A DNA stretch of 64,000 nucleotides from Clostridiales bacterium (lineage in GTDB: Bacteria; Bacillota; Clostridia; Oscillospirales; CAG-272), in assembly GCA_022791685.1 (NCBI GenBank), contig JAAVZO010000001.1, forward strand, positions 62,001 through 126,000. Direction: 5' to 3'. Positions 35,918 to 45,335 of this stretch are shown here, in pieces (the stretch's first letter is position 1; every line of letters starts with the position of its first letter). The notes below the pieces were generated by a model. It was given only the letters and a program-made list of their open reading frames with translations, made no database searches and was not told where the DNA came from. Position numbers and translations under genes: made by a program.

Positions 35918-36532
35918 TTATTTTATATTGTGTTTCAAAAGCTCACTCGGAAGCTCTTTTGCAAGTGTTCTCATCGCTTTTCCGCGATGGCTCACCTGAT
36001 TCTTTTCCTCAGACGTGAGTGCAGCGAATGTCTTTGACAGCGGCTCATAGTAGAACAGTGGGTCATAACCAAATCCACCGTCACCGTCCGGTTCACGCAG
36101 TATCCTGCCTTCGCATACGCCATTTACCTGAAAATATCCGCCGTCCGGAAATGCACAGGTTATGACCGTGCGGAATCGCGCACCGCGTTTATTGTCTGTA
36201 ACATTTTCAAGCTCACAAAGCAGCTTTTGATTATTTTTCTCATCGGTCGCCCCCTCTCCCGAATATCTTGCAGAGTATACTCCCGGTGCGCCGTCAAGCG
36301 CGTCGACTTCGAGCCCCGAATCATCGGCTATTCCGATATATCCGAGTCGAGCCGGAACGCTCGCTTTTATAAGCGAATTTTCGGCGAAGGTTGCCCCGTC
36401 CTCAACGATCTCATCTGTATATCCGATATCGTCCAGCGAGAGTATCTGTATATCAGACGAAATTTCTTTGAGAAAAGTTTCAAGTTCGCGGATTTTTTTG
36501 CGATTTCTTGAGGCTAATACAAATTTTATCAT
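35918..36532 (-). CDS. rdgB: XTP/dITP diphosphatase (RdgB/HAM1)
   Basis: A 204-residue house-cleaning pyrophosphatase that removes inosine and xanthosine triphosphates. KFVLASRNRKKIRELE (about 3-18) binds triphosphate. IADDSGLEVDALDGAPGVYS (about 66-85) carries the catalytic Asp pair. GFGYDPLFY (about 145) and SHRGKAMRTL (about 182) complete the site. I take ATG 36532; a TTG 27 bases further up would overlap ftsY. It is the downstream neighbour of ftsY. Confidence 0.96.
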   Translation of the reverse strand: MIKFVLASRNRKKIRELETFLKEISSDIQILSLDDIGYTDEIVEDGATFAENSLIKASVPARLGYIGIADDSGLEVDALDGAPGVYSARYSGEGATDEKNNQKLLCELENVTDNKRGARFRTVITCAFPDGGYFQVNGVCEGRILREPDGDGGFGYDPLFYYEPLSKTFAALTSEEKNQVSHRGKAMRTLAKELPSELLKHNIK

Positions 36533-36548
36533 AAAGCTTACCCAATAA

Positions 36549-37457
36549 TCACGCTTCAAAAAGCGCGTCTACAAAATCTTTGGCGACAAACTCCTGCATA
36601 TCGTCCGGCTTCTCGCCAACTCCAATAAACTTTACAGGAATGTCAAGCTCCTTGCGTATCGAGAATACGATACCACCCTTAGCCGTACCATCAAGTTTGG
36701 TCAAAATAAGTCCGGTAATATCAGCGGCATGCTTGAATTCCTTCGCCTGACTGACCGCATTCTGACCGGTCGTAGCGTCAAGCACAAGCAGCGTATCACG
36801 TGACGCGCCCGGAAGCTCACGGTCAATGACACGATTTATCTTTGCGAGCTCGTCCATAAGATTCTTTTTATTGTGCAGTCGTCCGGCGGTATCTACAATA
36901 AGCACATCCGCCTGACGCTTCTTAGCCGCATTTACAGCGTCGAATACCACCGCCGCAGGGTCAGAGCCTTCATTATGCTTTATCAGCTCAACGCCCACGC
37001 GGTCAGCCCAAATTTGCAGCTGGTCTATCGCAGCCGCACGGAATGTATCCGCAGCCGCGAGCATTACGTGCTTACCGTCCTGCTTCAGACGATTAGCGAT
37101 CTTGGCGATAGATGTAGTCTTGCCAACGCCGTTTACGCCTATTACCAGAATTACGCTCGGCGTGGTGTCAAGCTTCAATGGCTCGCCCTCGCCTATCATA
37201 TCGGTGAGAATATCGCGCAGTGCAAGTCGGCATTGCTCCGGCTCAGTAATGCGGTCATCGCGAATACGCTCGCGCAGACGCTCGATTATTTCCTCCGATG
37301 AAGCCGCTCCGACATCCGCCATTATAAGCAGCTCCTCAAGCTCCTCGAGCATATCTTCATCGACCTTGACAAAATTTTTAAACAGATTATCGACCTGCTT
37401 GAATATTGCAGCCTTGGTCTTTGAAAGTCCCTGCTTTAATTTTTCAAAGAATCCCAT
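36549..37457 (-). CDS. ftsY: Signal recognition particle receptor FtsY
   Basis: A 302-residue SRP GTPase. It has the N domain (about 1-85) and the G domain with G1 [15 protein letters not shown] (about 107-121), [17 protein letters not shown] (about 137-153), [14 protein letters not shown] (G3, about 188-201) and [11 protein letters not shown] (G4, about 249-259). The acidic A domain of longer FtsY proteins is absent, as in other Firmicutes. It docks the SRP, whose RNA is also in this window (59226-59532), at the membrane. It directly follows smc, the Bacillus rnc-smc-ftsY order. Confidence 0.98.
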   Translation of the reverse strand: MGFFEKLKQGLSKTKAAIFKQVDNLFKNFVKVDEDMLEELEELLIMADVGAASSEEIIERLRERIRDDRITEPEQCRLALRDILTDMIGEGEPLKLDTTPSVILVIGVNGVGKTTSIAKIANRLKQDGKHVMLAAADTFRAAAIDQLQIWADRVGVELIKHNEGSDPAAVVFDAVNAAKKRQADVLIVDTAGRLHNKKNLMDELAKINRVIDRELPGASRDTLLVLDATTGQNAVSQAKEFKHAADITGLILTKLDGTAKGGIVFSIRKELDIPVKFIGVGEKPDDMQEFVAKDFVDALFEA

Positions 37458-37490
37458 TTATATGTTCCTTCCATCAGCTAAATAAATATA

Positions 37491-40400
37491 TCAGTTTCCC
37501 GATTTTTCCTTTATGTTTTCCTCAGCCTGATTTACATCAAGCGAGAGAACCTTTGAAATTCCGCGCTCCTGCATTGTAACGCCGTATATTCTGTCGGCTA
37601 TCTCCATTGTGCCGCGGCGGTGCGTTATTATTATGAACTGTGTCTTGTCTGAATAATGCTTTAAGTAGTCGGCAAATCGGAAAACGTTCGACTCGTCGAG
37701 TGCTGCCTCTATCTCATCGAATATACAGAACGGAGTAGGATTTACACGCAGAATAGCGAAAATAAGCGCTATCGCTACAAACGCCTGCTCACCGCCAGAC
37801 AACAGCGTGAGACTCTTTATTATCTTACCCGGCGGCGCTACGCGGATCTCAATTCCGCTTTCGAGCACATTTTCAGGATCAGTCAGCGAAAGTTCAGCAG
37901 TTCCGCCGCCAAACAACTCGCGGAATACCTGCTTGAAATTGCGGTCGATCTCCTCAAACGCTGACGAGAAAGTCTCACGCATTTCAATTTCGAGCTTGAA
38001 TATTATTTCAAGCAGATTTTCCTTCGACTGCTTTAAGTCATTGATCTGCGCTGTCATGAAATCGTATCTCTGCTTTACTTCAGCATATTCGTCTATAGAA
38101 GCGATATTCACACTTCCGAGCGCACGCAGCTTAGCCTTATAATCATTTAATTCAATAGTAACAGCGCCGCGATTTTCATCGGTAACTGGAGGATATGCAC
38201 ACTCAACAGCACTCGAATGCGTCAGCTCATAATCATCCCAAAGCCGCGCAGTAAGCTTGTCCCTCTCAGCTGAAAGTGACTTATACTTTGATTCAGCAAG
38301 CGTAAATTCGCGGAATGCTACCTCTTTTTTGCCGGTTTTATCGCGTATCTGATTTCGCAGCTGACTAAGTCTCTGCTCAAATTCAACATTCTTTACAGAA
38401 GTATCGGCACGTTCAAGTCCAAGTTTTTCAAGTTCACTTGATAAAGCTCCTATTGATTCACGCATTTTATCAAGCTCTTCGACAGCCGCTTTATTCTCGC
38501 TTGCCAGCGACTCACGTATCTGCTCATTCTTATCAGCTTCAGCTACACTCTCATCGAGCCGCAGCTTCGAATCTTCAAGCTCATGCTCAGCAGTTTCAGC
38601 GTCTTTGCCTGCCTCTGCACGGCTGATAAGCAGTTCACCGCGCGATTTTTCTTGCTCGTCGAGCTTCATGTCGAGCTCACCAAGCTTCAATGACTCATCG
38701 CTGCGCTTAGCTGCAATGTTGGCATTTGTATTTGTGATATCATCGACTTCGTCTTTTAATTTCGCAATACCTTCTGCACGTTCGTCAAATCCGGTTTGCA
38801 GCCGCTCAAGGTCACGTTCGAGTGAAGCCCGCATATTGCGCTCTCCACCAAGCTGGCTGCGCAATACTTCAAGCTGCGTATTCTCAGCTCCAGAAAGTGA
38901 ACTAAGCATCGAATTCTGCGCCGATAATGCCGATATTTCCTTATTTTTCTCGCCAATTTTGCGGTCGCAGTCTATCTGTGCCTGCTTGTAGGCTTCAAGC
39001 GTCTTTGAAAGCTCGTCCACTTCGACCTTTAATTTTTCGGTCTCACTGCGTCGAGTCAGCATACCCGAATCTCGCTTAGCTGAACCTCCGGTGAATGAAC
39101 CGCCGGCGTTGATGACCTGTCCGTCGAGCGTAACAAAACGCGCACGATATCCAGTAGCCTTCGCCATGACTGCACCATTATCGATATTGTCGAAAATAAG
39201 TGTCGACGCAAGCAAATTACGGATTATGCCGTCAAATTTTTCGTCATACTTCAGTACACTATCGGCAGTTCCGATATATCCGGCGTACTTCTTGCATTCA
39301 ACCTCGGGAATCGAGCTGTAACGCGGCTTCATCGAGCTTATAGGATAGAAGGTAGCACGTCCAGCATTCTTTTGCTTTAAATGATAAATAGCCGCCTTAG
39401 CAGTATTTTCATCATCAACGACGATATTCTGTATATTGGCACCAAGCGCAGTTTCAATGGCAAGTGTATATCTCGTACTTACATTGATAAGCCGCGAAAT
39501 AGGTCCATAGATCCGTCCGCCAGCCGATTCAGCCGATTCAGCTGATTCAGACACCCGCTGCGTTCCTTTGACTCGCCCGGCTTCATATTCACTCATGATA
39601 AATCGAACACTCTGCGAATAGCCCTCAAACAGCTCCTCCATGCGTCGGATAGCGTCGATACGGTGCTTTTTTGCCGTATAATCGAGATATACAGTATTCG
39701 CCTTGTCGATATAATTTTGCTTATCGTTCTTTAATTTATCAAGCTCGGCGGAAAGCTCATTAGACTTTTGGTTGATATGGTCGGATTTTAACTTATAATC
39801 ACCGATTATCTTCTCGGCTTTCTCAATACGCGATTCAAGCAACGCTGAACTTTCATTGTATTTCTTTATCTCAGCTTTGAGCGATTCCGACTTTTCGCTG
39901 TCATTTTTATCGGTGGTATCAAGAACTGACAGACGAATCTTCAATTCAACCAGACGCTCTTCACCCTGCTTCTGACGCGCAAGCTCTTCATCGAGCCGTT
40001 CTGCGAGCTCAGTACGCTTGGTACGAGTGTCTGAGATCTCAGCTTCAAGTTTCACGAGAGCTTCTGCAAGCTCGGTAATACGTGAACGTGCCGATACAAG
40101 CTTATTTTCACGCTCACCGTATAGTTTTTCAAGCTCACTGTGCTTCTCTGCCAATTGCTCACGTGCTTTAAGCTTCTCTGCTATCTGAGTCTCGCGATGG
40201 GCAATATCATTCTCAGTAAGCTTGATTTTGCTGTCGAGCTCATGCTGAGCCTTACTTGTCTCATCAAGCTTTCGCTGAAGCTGCTCGTACTTATACTTCG
40301 ACTCCTGCGACGCTTCAAATATGCGCTCATTCTGATTTTCAAGCGTCGACAACGATTCATTTATAATATCAAGCTCATTTTTAGCAAGCGTTAACTTATC

Positions 40401-41153
40401 ATCTGCCGTCTTTAGATCGGCAAGCAGCTTTTCCATATCATAGAGCCAAAGCGAAACGTCATCGCGCTTTTTTATCTCGTAATATTCAAGGTATCGCTTC
40501 GCACGCTCGCATTCACGTGAAAGCGGCTCAACACGTCCCTCGAGCTCAGACATTATGTCATTTAATCGAGTCAGATTCTCGTCCACCGACGAAAGCTTGC
40601 TTTCTGCTTCTTCCTTTTTATACCGATACTTCGAAATTCCAGCAGCTTCCTCGAATATCGTGCGGCGCTCTTCACTTTTCTGAGAGATAATTTCTGCGAT
40701 TTTGCCCTGACCGATTATCGAATATCCCTCTCGTCCAACTCCAGTATTCATGAAAAGCTCGTGAATATCTTTAAGTCGAACTGGTTTTCGGTTAATGAAA
40801 TATTCGCTGTCACCCTTGCGGTAATAGCGGCGCGTGACTGTGACCTCGTCGTAGGCAATATCCATATGGCGATCAAAGTTATTGAATGTAACTGATACCT
40901 CGGCGAAATTCATCTGCCGTCTATCATCCGTACCGCCGAATATTACGTCCTCCATCTTATTACCACGAATATTTCGCGATGAAATCTCGCCAAGCACCCA
41001 ACGCATAGCGTCTGAAATATTCGACTTACCGCTTCCATTAGGACCGACTATGACAGTCGCACCGACAAAAGACTCCACGCCGCTGTCAAAATTGAGTACT
41101 GTACGGTCGGGAAAAGACTTGAAGCCAAGCAATTCAAGTGATTTTAGATACAA
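37491..41153 (-). CDS. smc: Chromosome segregation ATPase SMC
   Basis: A 1220-residue SMC that loops and condenses DNA as a dimer. Walker A is VGPNGSGKSNISDAMRWVLG (about 37-56). A long coiled coil runs from about 170 to 500 and the hinge is about 515-670. A second coil runs to about 1020. The ABC signature TLLSGGEQAFVAIAL (about 1110) and Walker B FCIFDEIEAALDESN (about 1135) follow. Just before the hinge three SAE repeats (9-base units at 39524-39550) occur, probably slippage in a flexible stretch. ScpA/ScpB genes are not in the window. Confidence 0.98.
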   Translation of the reverse strand: MYLKSLELLGFKSFPDRTVLNFDSGVESFVGATVIVGPNGSGKSNISDAMRWVLGEISSRNIRGNKMEDVIFGGTDDRRQMNFAEVSVTFNNFDRHMDIAYDEVTVTRRYYRKGDSEYFINRKPVRLKDIHELFMNTGVGREGYSIIGQGKIAEIISQKSEERRTIFEEAAGISKYRYKKEEAESKLSSVDENLTRLNDIMSELEGRVEPLSRECERAKRYLEYYEIKKRDDVSLWLYDMEKLLADLKTADDKLTLAKNELDIINESLSTLENQNERIFEASQESKYKYEQLQRKLDETSKAQHELDSKIKLTENDIAHRETQIAEKLKAREQLAEKHSELEKLYGERENKLVSARSRITELAEALVKLEAEISDTRTKRTELAERLDEELARQKQGEERLVELKIRLSVLDTTDKNDSEKSESLKAEIKKYNESSALLESRIEKAEKIIGDYKLKSDHINQKSNELSAELDKLKNDKQNYIDKANTVYLDYTAKKHRIDAIRRMEELFEGYSQSVRFIMSEYEAGRVKGTQRVSESAESAESAGGRIYGPISRLINVSTRYTLAIETALGANIQNIVVDDENTAKAAIYHLKQKNAGRATFYPISSMKPRYSSIPEVECKKYAGYIGTADSVLKYDEKFDGIIRNLLASTLIFDNIDNGAVMAKATGYRARFVTLDGQVINAGGSFTGGSAKRDSGMLTRRSETEKLKVEVDELSKTLEAYKQAQIDCDRKIGEKNKEISALSAQNSMLSSLSGAENTQLEVLRSQLGGERNMRASLERDLERLQTGFDERAEGIAKLKDEVDDITNTNANIAAKRSDESLKLGELDMKLDEQEKSRGELLISRAEAGKDAETAEHELEDSKLRLDESVAEADKNEQIRESLASENKAAVEELDKMRESIGALSSELEKLGLERADTSVKNVEFEQRLSQLRNQIRDKTGKKEVAFREFTLAESKYKSLSAERDKLTARLWDDYELTHSSAVECAYPPVTDENRGAVTIELNDYKAKLRALGSVNIASIDEYAEVKQRYDFMTAQINDLKQSKENLLEIIFKLEIEMRETFSSAFEEIDRNFKQVFRELFGGGTAELSLTDPENVLESGIEIRVAPPGKIIKSLTLLSGGEQAFVAIALIFAILRVNPTPFCIFDEIEAALDESNVFRFADYLKHYSDKTQFIIITHRRGTMEIADRIYGVTMQERGISKVLSLDVNQAEENIKEKSGN

Positions 41154-41176
41154 TTGTGATTTCCCTCCCTATACAG

Positions 41177-42214
41177 TTAATTTATGCCTATTTTAATATT
41201 ATACCAAAAAAGCTCCGAACTTTCAACTATTTTAACATTATTTACATTATATTCATTTTGTAGTCGAAGCTTATTTGTCCTTTTCTGACCTGATACCTTC
41301 GATGTCTCGCCAATCGGTACATATATAGTGATGTTTTTTCCGCGCATATCTTCACGCAGCTGATTTGTTTCGATATATTCTCGAATAACGCGATAGTAAT
41401 GCTCACTGTATACAAGCTCACCAAATGCGCTGTGATATGCACCGCCGACCATCGTGCCGGGCTCGAACAGATTGTCTGCGGCACAAAGTCCAAGTCGGAT
41501 AACCGGTATATTATTTTTTATAAAAATATTAAGTACTTCTTCAGAGCGCCTGACTGCGTCACCCATCGTAAGCGGCGAGTAATGACGCTCACCGTCGGCA
41601 TTCATCATATCGCAGAGCTCAGTTTCACAGAATACAACCGTTGGGTATATACGTGCAGCGTCGCATAATTCAGCTATTTCACAAGCTGTTTCAAGCTCTT
41701 TTTTGAGAGTTGACTGCGGCAAACCAATCATCATCTGTCCGACTAATGTAAACTCATCGCGCGATTTGATAAGCCTGCAAGCATTTCGCGCACATTCGGA
41801 TGTGTGACCACGTTTTGAAGCTAAAAGCACATCATCAGACATACTTTGCAGACCAAGCTCGATATCGGTAACTCCATGCTCTGAAAGTACATCGAGAATC
41901 TCGTCGTTAATATAGTCGGGACGCGTCGAAATTCTCACTGACTGAGCCTTTCCCTGTGAGATGTATTTCTGCGCCAGCTTTAATAAATACAGCATATCCC
42001 CACGGTCGATCCCGGTAAAGCTGCCGCCAAAATAGGCTATCTCCACGTTGCAGCTGCCATAGTCAATCGTAGCTGCTGCGCGTTCAAGCTCCGATGCCAC
42101 CGAATTGATATCGAATACAGTCTTGCCTGAAATGCGCCGCTGATTGCAAAACACGCAGGCATTATTGCAGCCGACGTGCGGGATAAATATCGGGATATTT
42201 ATATGACGCTTCAT
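41177..42214 (-). CDS. Radical SAM protein of the Elp3-like group, without acetyltransferase domain
   Basis: A 345-residue radical SAM enzyme. The iron-sulfur motif is unusually spaced, CNNACVFCNQ (Cys-x3-Cys-x2-Cys, about 16-23), as standard for the superfamily. IAYFGGSFTGID (about 59-70), VRISTRPDYINDEILD (about 93-108) and ELGLQSMSDDVL (about 119-130) match the Elp3/YhcC branch. The GNAT half of Elp3 is missing. The stop of rnc and this ATG overlap by 4 bases, and smc follows after 23 bases. It probably modifies tRNA or another RNA; the reaction is unknown. This gene is often found between rnc and smc in Clostridia. Confidence 0.85.
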   Translation of the reverse strand: MKRHINIPIFIPHVGCNNACVFCNQRRISGKTVFDINSVASELERAAATIDYGSCNVEIAYFGGSFTGIDRGDMLYLLKLAQKYISQGKAQSVRISTRPDYINDEILDVLSEHGVTDIELGLQSMSDDVLLASKRGHTSECARNACRLIKSRDEFTLVGQMMIGLPQSTLKKELETACEIAELCDAARIYPTVVFCETELCDMMNADGERHYSPLTMGDAVRRSEEVLNIFIKNNIPVIRLGLCAADNLFEPGTMVGGAYHSAFGELVYSEHYYRVIREYIETNQLREDMRGKNITIYVPIGETSKVSGQKRTNKLRLQNEYNVNNVKIVESSELFWYNIKIGIN

Positions 42215-42924
42215 TTGTCGCCAAAAAGCACCAGCGCTTCTTTTGCCGCCATCTGCTCGGCTTCACGCTTGCTTCTGCCCTTTCCGTGACCGATAACATT
42301 GCTGTTGAGATGAGCTTCGACTGTGAAACACTTGTCGTGGTCGGGTCCGGATTCGCCAATAAGCACATACTCAAGCCGCTCGCCGCGCTCTTGCTGCACG
42401 ATCTGCTGCAATAATGTCTTATAATCGCGGTTCTGACCGTTTTCGACAAACTGTTTTATCTCCGGCTTTACGCGCGGCATAAGGAATTTCTCCACCGCGT
42501 CGCGTGAACCCGAATCAATATATATTGACGCAAGAAGAGCTTCAAATGCGTCGGCAAGTATTGATACACGCTCGCGGCCATTGCTCTTTTCTTCACCCAC
42601 ACCAAGCCGCATATATTTGCCGAGTTCGAGCTCAAGCGCCAGCTTTCCAAGCGTCTTCTCGCAAACCGCACTCGCACGGATCCGCGTAAGGTCTCCCTCC
42701 GGAAGCTCTGGATAATGCCGGAAAAGATAATCACTGACGATTATCGAAAGCACTGAATCACCGAGAAATTCAAGCCGTTCATTAAATTTAACACTAACAC
42801 CCTTAGGTTTCATCTCATTCGCATACGACGAATGTGTCAATGCAGTTTCAAGTAATGAAATATCGTTATATTTATATCCGATCAGTTCTTCAAACTTTTC
42901 AAGCCCTCGCGGAAGCTTTTCCAT
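42211..42924 (-). CDS. rnc: Ribonuclease III
   Basis: A 237-residue double-strand-specific endonuclease. The catalytic signature NERLEFLGDSVLSIIVSDYL lies at about 46-65 and DAFEALLASIYIDSG at about 122-136 (second metal site). The dsRNA-binding domain spans about 160-235, with DYKTLLQQIVQ and KGRSKREAEQMAAKEAL. It processes rRNA and, in Bacillus, the SRP RNA precursor, which fits the hairpin precursor seen at 59539-59560. The start is ATG 42924 with AGAGG 10 bases upstream, inside the end of plsX (26-base overlap). Confidence 0.97.
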   Translation of the reverse strand: MEKLPRGLEKFEELIGYKYNDISLLETALTHSSYANEMKPKGVSVKFNERLEFLGDSVLSIIVSDYLFRHYPELPEGDLTRIRASAVCEKTLGKLALELELGKYMRLGVGEEKSNGRERVSILADAFEALLASIYIDSGSRDAVEKFLMPRVKPEIKQFVENGQNRDYKTLLQQIVQQERGERLEYVLIGESGPDHDKCFTVEAHLNSNVIGHGKGRSKREAEQMAAKEALVLFGDK

Positions 42925-43993
42925 CTGCGTCCACCTCTTTTTCAACTTTTTCATCGGCAACAGCAGCTTTATTTGCCTGAATCTTAGTTTTATTTTCAGC
43001 AATACTTGCCGCAATGCGCTCGTCAATTATTGCAGGTACGCCCTTTACTACATACTCACGCGCCTGTCGAACAGCGTTCTTTATAGCGCGTGCATCTGAG
43101 CTGCCGTGAGCCTTGAATACCGGCTTCGATATCCCAAGGAAAGGCGCTCCGCCGTATTCGCTCGCATCAAACGATTTTTTGAGCGTGCTGAATTCCTTTT
43201 TAATGATCAGCGCCGAAAGCTTATTGACAAAATTCTTCATGAATATGCCTTTAAGCTTCTTCATCATGAATTTGCTCAGTCCTTCAATAGTTTTGAGCAC
43301 AATGTTTCCTGTAAATCCGTCGGTAACAAGCACATCGCACGCGCCGAATGGAATTCCCTTTCCTTCGACATTTCCGATGAAATTGATACCGCTTGTATTC
43401 TTCAAAAGCTCGTAAGCTTCGACCTCGCGTGCCGTGCCCTTGTGCTCCTCTGTACCGTTATTAAGTAATCCAACTCGAGGAGAGTCGATCTCGAAAACCT
43501 TTTCCATGTATATCGAACCAAGTATTCCGAACTGCATTAAATATTCGGCATTAACATTGATATTCGAACCCGAATCTATCATCAACACCGGCTTTTCCAT
43601 AGGCAGGATAGTAGCGATAGCTGCACGTTTTACGCCCTTTACACAGCGCACAAGCAGCGTAGCGCCTGTCATAAGTGCGCCTGTATTACCAGCTGAAATA
43701 AATGCCTCGCCCTTACCAGAAGCAAGCGCTCTTAGACCGATACTCATCGATGAGTTTTTCTTTGACATAACGACCGTCTGCGCGGAATCCTCCATCGTCA
43801 CAACGTCTGGCGCGTCCATGATCTCGATTCGTTCCAGCGATATTTTTTCCTTTTCGCATATTTCACGTATCGTTGTCTCTATGCCGACCAAGATCAGCTC
43901 TACATCAGGGTATTCGGCAACAGCCTGTGCCGCGCCTTTTATTATTTCGAGCGGCGCATTGTCACCGCCCATAGCGTCAAGTATCAGCTTCAT
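42899..43993 (-). CDS. plsX: Phosphate acyltransferase PlsX
   Basis: A 364-residue PlsX that makes acyl-phosphate from acyl-ACP for phospholipid synthesis. [20 protein letters not shown] opens the protein. [16 protein letters not shown] (about 98-113), [16 protein letters not shown] (about 132) and [16 protein letters not shown] (about 232-247) are family motifs. The last 30 or so residues ([17 protein letters not shown] and beyond) exceed the usual length, are charged and overlap rnc. ATG 43993 has GGAG 9 bases upstream and overlaps trmFO by 17 bases. The usual fabD-fabG-acpP genes between plsX and rnc are absent. Confidence 0.97.
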   Translation of the reverse strand: MKLILDAMGGDNAPLEIIKGAAQAVAEYPDVELILVGIETTIREICEKEKISLERIEIMDAPDVVTMEDSAQTVVMSKKNSSMSIGLRALASGKGEAFISAGNTGALMTGATLLVRCVKGVKRAAIATILPMEKPVLMIDSGSNINVNAEYLMQFGILGSIYMEKVFEIDSPRVGLLNNGTEEHKGTAREVEAYELLKNTSGINFIGNVEGKGIPFGACDVLVTDGFTGNIVLKTIEGLSKFMMKKLKGIFMKNFVNKLSALIIKKEFSTLKKSFDASEYGGAPFLGISKPVFKAHGSSDARAIKNAVRQAREYVVKGVPAIIDERIAASIAENKTKIQANKAAVADEKVEKEVDADGKASARA

Positions 43994-45335
43994 TGATTCT
44001 ATCTCCACATTCATTTATTTCGGTCGATCTTGCACTAACATATTCGAGTGCACGCGCTGCAAGCGCTTCATTTCGCGCACGTTTACCGCCCTTGACCTTG
44101 TGGTCAAGCATAGCTACCAAGCCGAAGTTTGCATTCATCGGCTGGAAATTCGTCACTCCGATGTCACTGATATAGCAGGCAAGCGAGCCGATAACGCTCG
44201 TTGAGTCGAATTGTACCGGCTCAAGTCCAAGCGCAAGACGCGCTGCATTAAGTCCAGCTATAAGCCCGCTCGACGCACTCTCGACGTACCCCTCAACTCC
44301 GGTCATCTGTCCAGCAAAGAAGAGTCCTGGACGGCTTTTCAGCATATATGTCGAGTCGAGCAGCTTCGGCGAATTCATAAAGGTATTGCGGTGCATAACG
44401 CCATATCTCAGGAATTCGGCGTTTTCAAGTCCGGGAATAAGTCCAAATACGCGTTTCTGCTCAGGAAATTTGAGGTGTGTCTGGAAGCCTACGATATTGT
44501 ACATAGTGCGGCGCTCATTTTCCTGCCTCAGCTGGACTATCGCATATGCTTCCTTTCCGGTCGACGGTACAGTTATGCCTACCGGCTTCATCGGTCCAAA
44601 CAGCAGAGTATCACGTCCGCGCTTCGCCATAACTTCAACTGGCATACATCCTTCGAATACCGTGAGCTGTTCGTCTTTGTCAAAATCCTTCAACTCGGCT
44701 TCCTCGGCAGTGATGAGCGCACTGTAGAAGCGATCATATTCCTCTTTTGTGAAAGGACAGTTTATATACGACGCTTCACCTTTATCGTACCTTGAAGCGT
44801 AGAATGCCTTTGACATATCTATCGAATCAAAGCTTACAATAGGTGCAGCAGCGTCGAAAAAGTGTAAATAATCCCCGCCGATAAGCTCGCCTATCGACTC
44901 AGACAGCGCCTTTGATGTTAGTGGTCCGCTGGCAACTACCGTTATTCCATCCGGAATCTCAGTAACTTCACCCTCAATTATCTCAACAAGCGGATGATTT
45001 CTCAGCTTTTCGGTTATATACCCCGAAAACAGCTCGCGGTCGACCGCAAGCGCACTTCCCGCCGGAACTTCAGTAGCATACGCAGCCTCGATTATCAGCG
45101 AGCCGAGCAGCTTCATTTCCTCTTTCAGCACACCTATCGCATTTGACATCATATTCGAGCGCAGCGAATTTGAGCACACAAGCTCCGCAAATCCGGGCGA
45201 ATGATGTGCAGGAGAGTACTTTTCAGGCTTCATTTCATAAAGCCGAACCTTTACTCCGAGCTTTACAGCCTGCCATGCTGCCTCACAGCCCGCAAGCCCC
45301 GCACCGATGATGTTAATTTTCGCTGTCTTGCTCAT
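43977..45335 (-). CDS. trmFO: Folate/FAD-dependent tRNA (uracil-54-C5)-methyltransferase
   Basis: A 452-residue flavoprotein that makes ribothymidine 54 in tRNA with methylene-tetrahydrofolate. The FAD motif [17 protein letters not shown] lies at about 7-23. [14 protein letters not shown] (about 49-62) carries the catalytic Cys. [20 protein letters not shown] (about 225-244), [16 protein letters not shown] (about 345-360) and [19 protein letters not shown] (about 395-413) are hallmarks. I start at ATG 45335 with AGAGG 9 bases upstream; this overlaps the end of topA by 23 bases. dprA-topA-trmFO order is as in Bacillus. Confidence 0.97.
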   Translation of the reverse strand: MSKTAKINIIGAGLAGCEAAWQAVKLGVKVRLYEMKPEKYSPAHHSPGFAELVCSNSLRSNMMSNAIGVLKEEMKLLGSLIIEAAYATEVPAGSALAVDRELFSGYITEKLRNHPLVEIIEGEVTEIPDGITVVASGPLTSKALSESIGELIGGDYLHFFDAAAPIVSFDSIDMSKAFYASRYDKGEASYINCPFTKEEYDRFYSALITAEEAELKDFDKDEQLTVFEGCMPVEVMAKRGRDTLLFGPMKPVGITVPSTGKEAYAIVQLRQENERRTMYNIVGFQTHLKFPEQKRVFGLIPGLENAEFLRYGVMHRNTFMNSPKLLDSTYMLKSRPGLFFAGQMTGVEGYVESASSGLIAGLNAARLALGLEPVQFDSTSVIGSLACYISDIGVTNFQPMNANFGLVAMLDHKVKGGKRARNEALAARALEYVSARSTEINECGDRINEADT

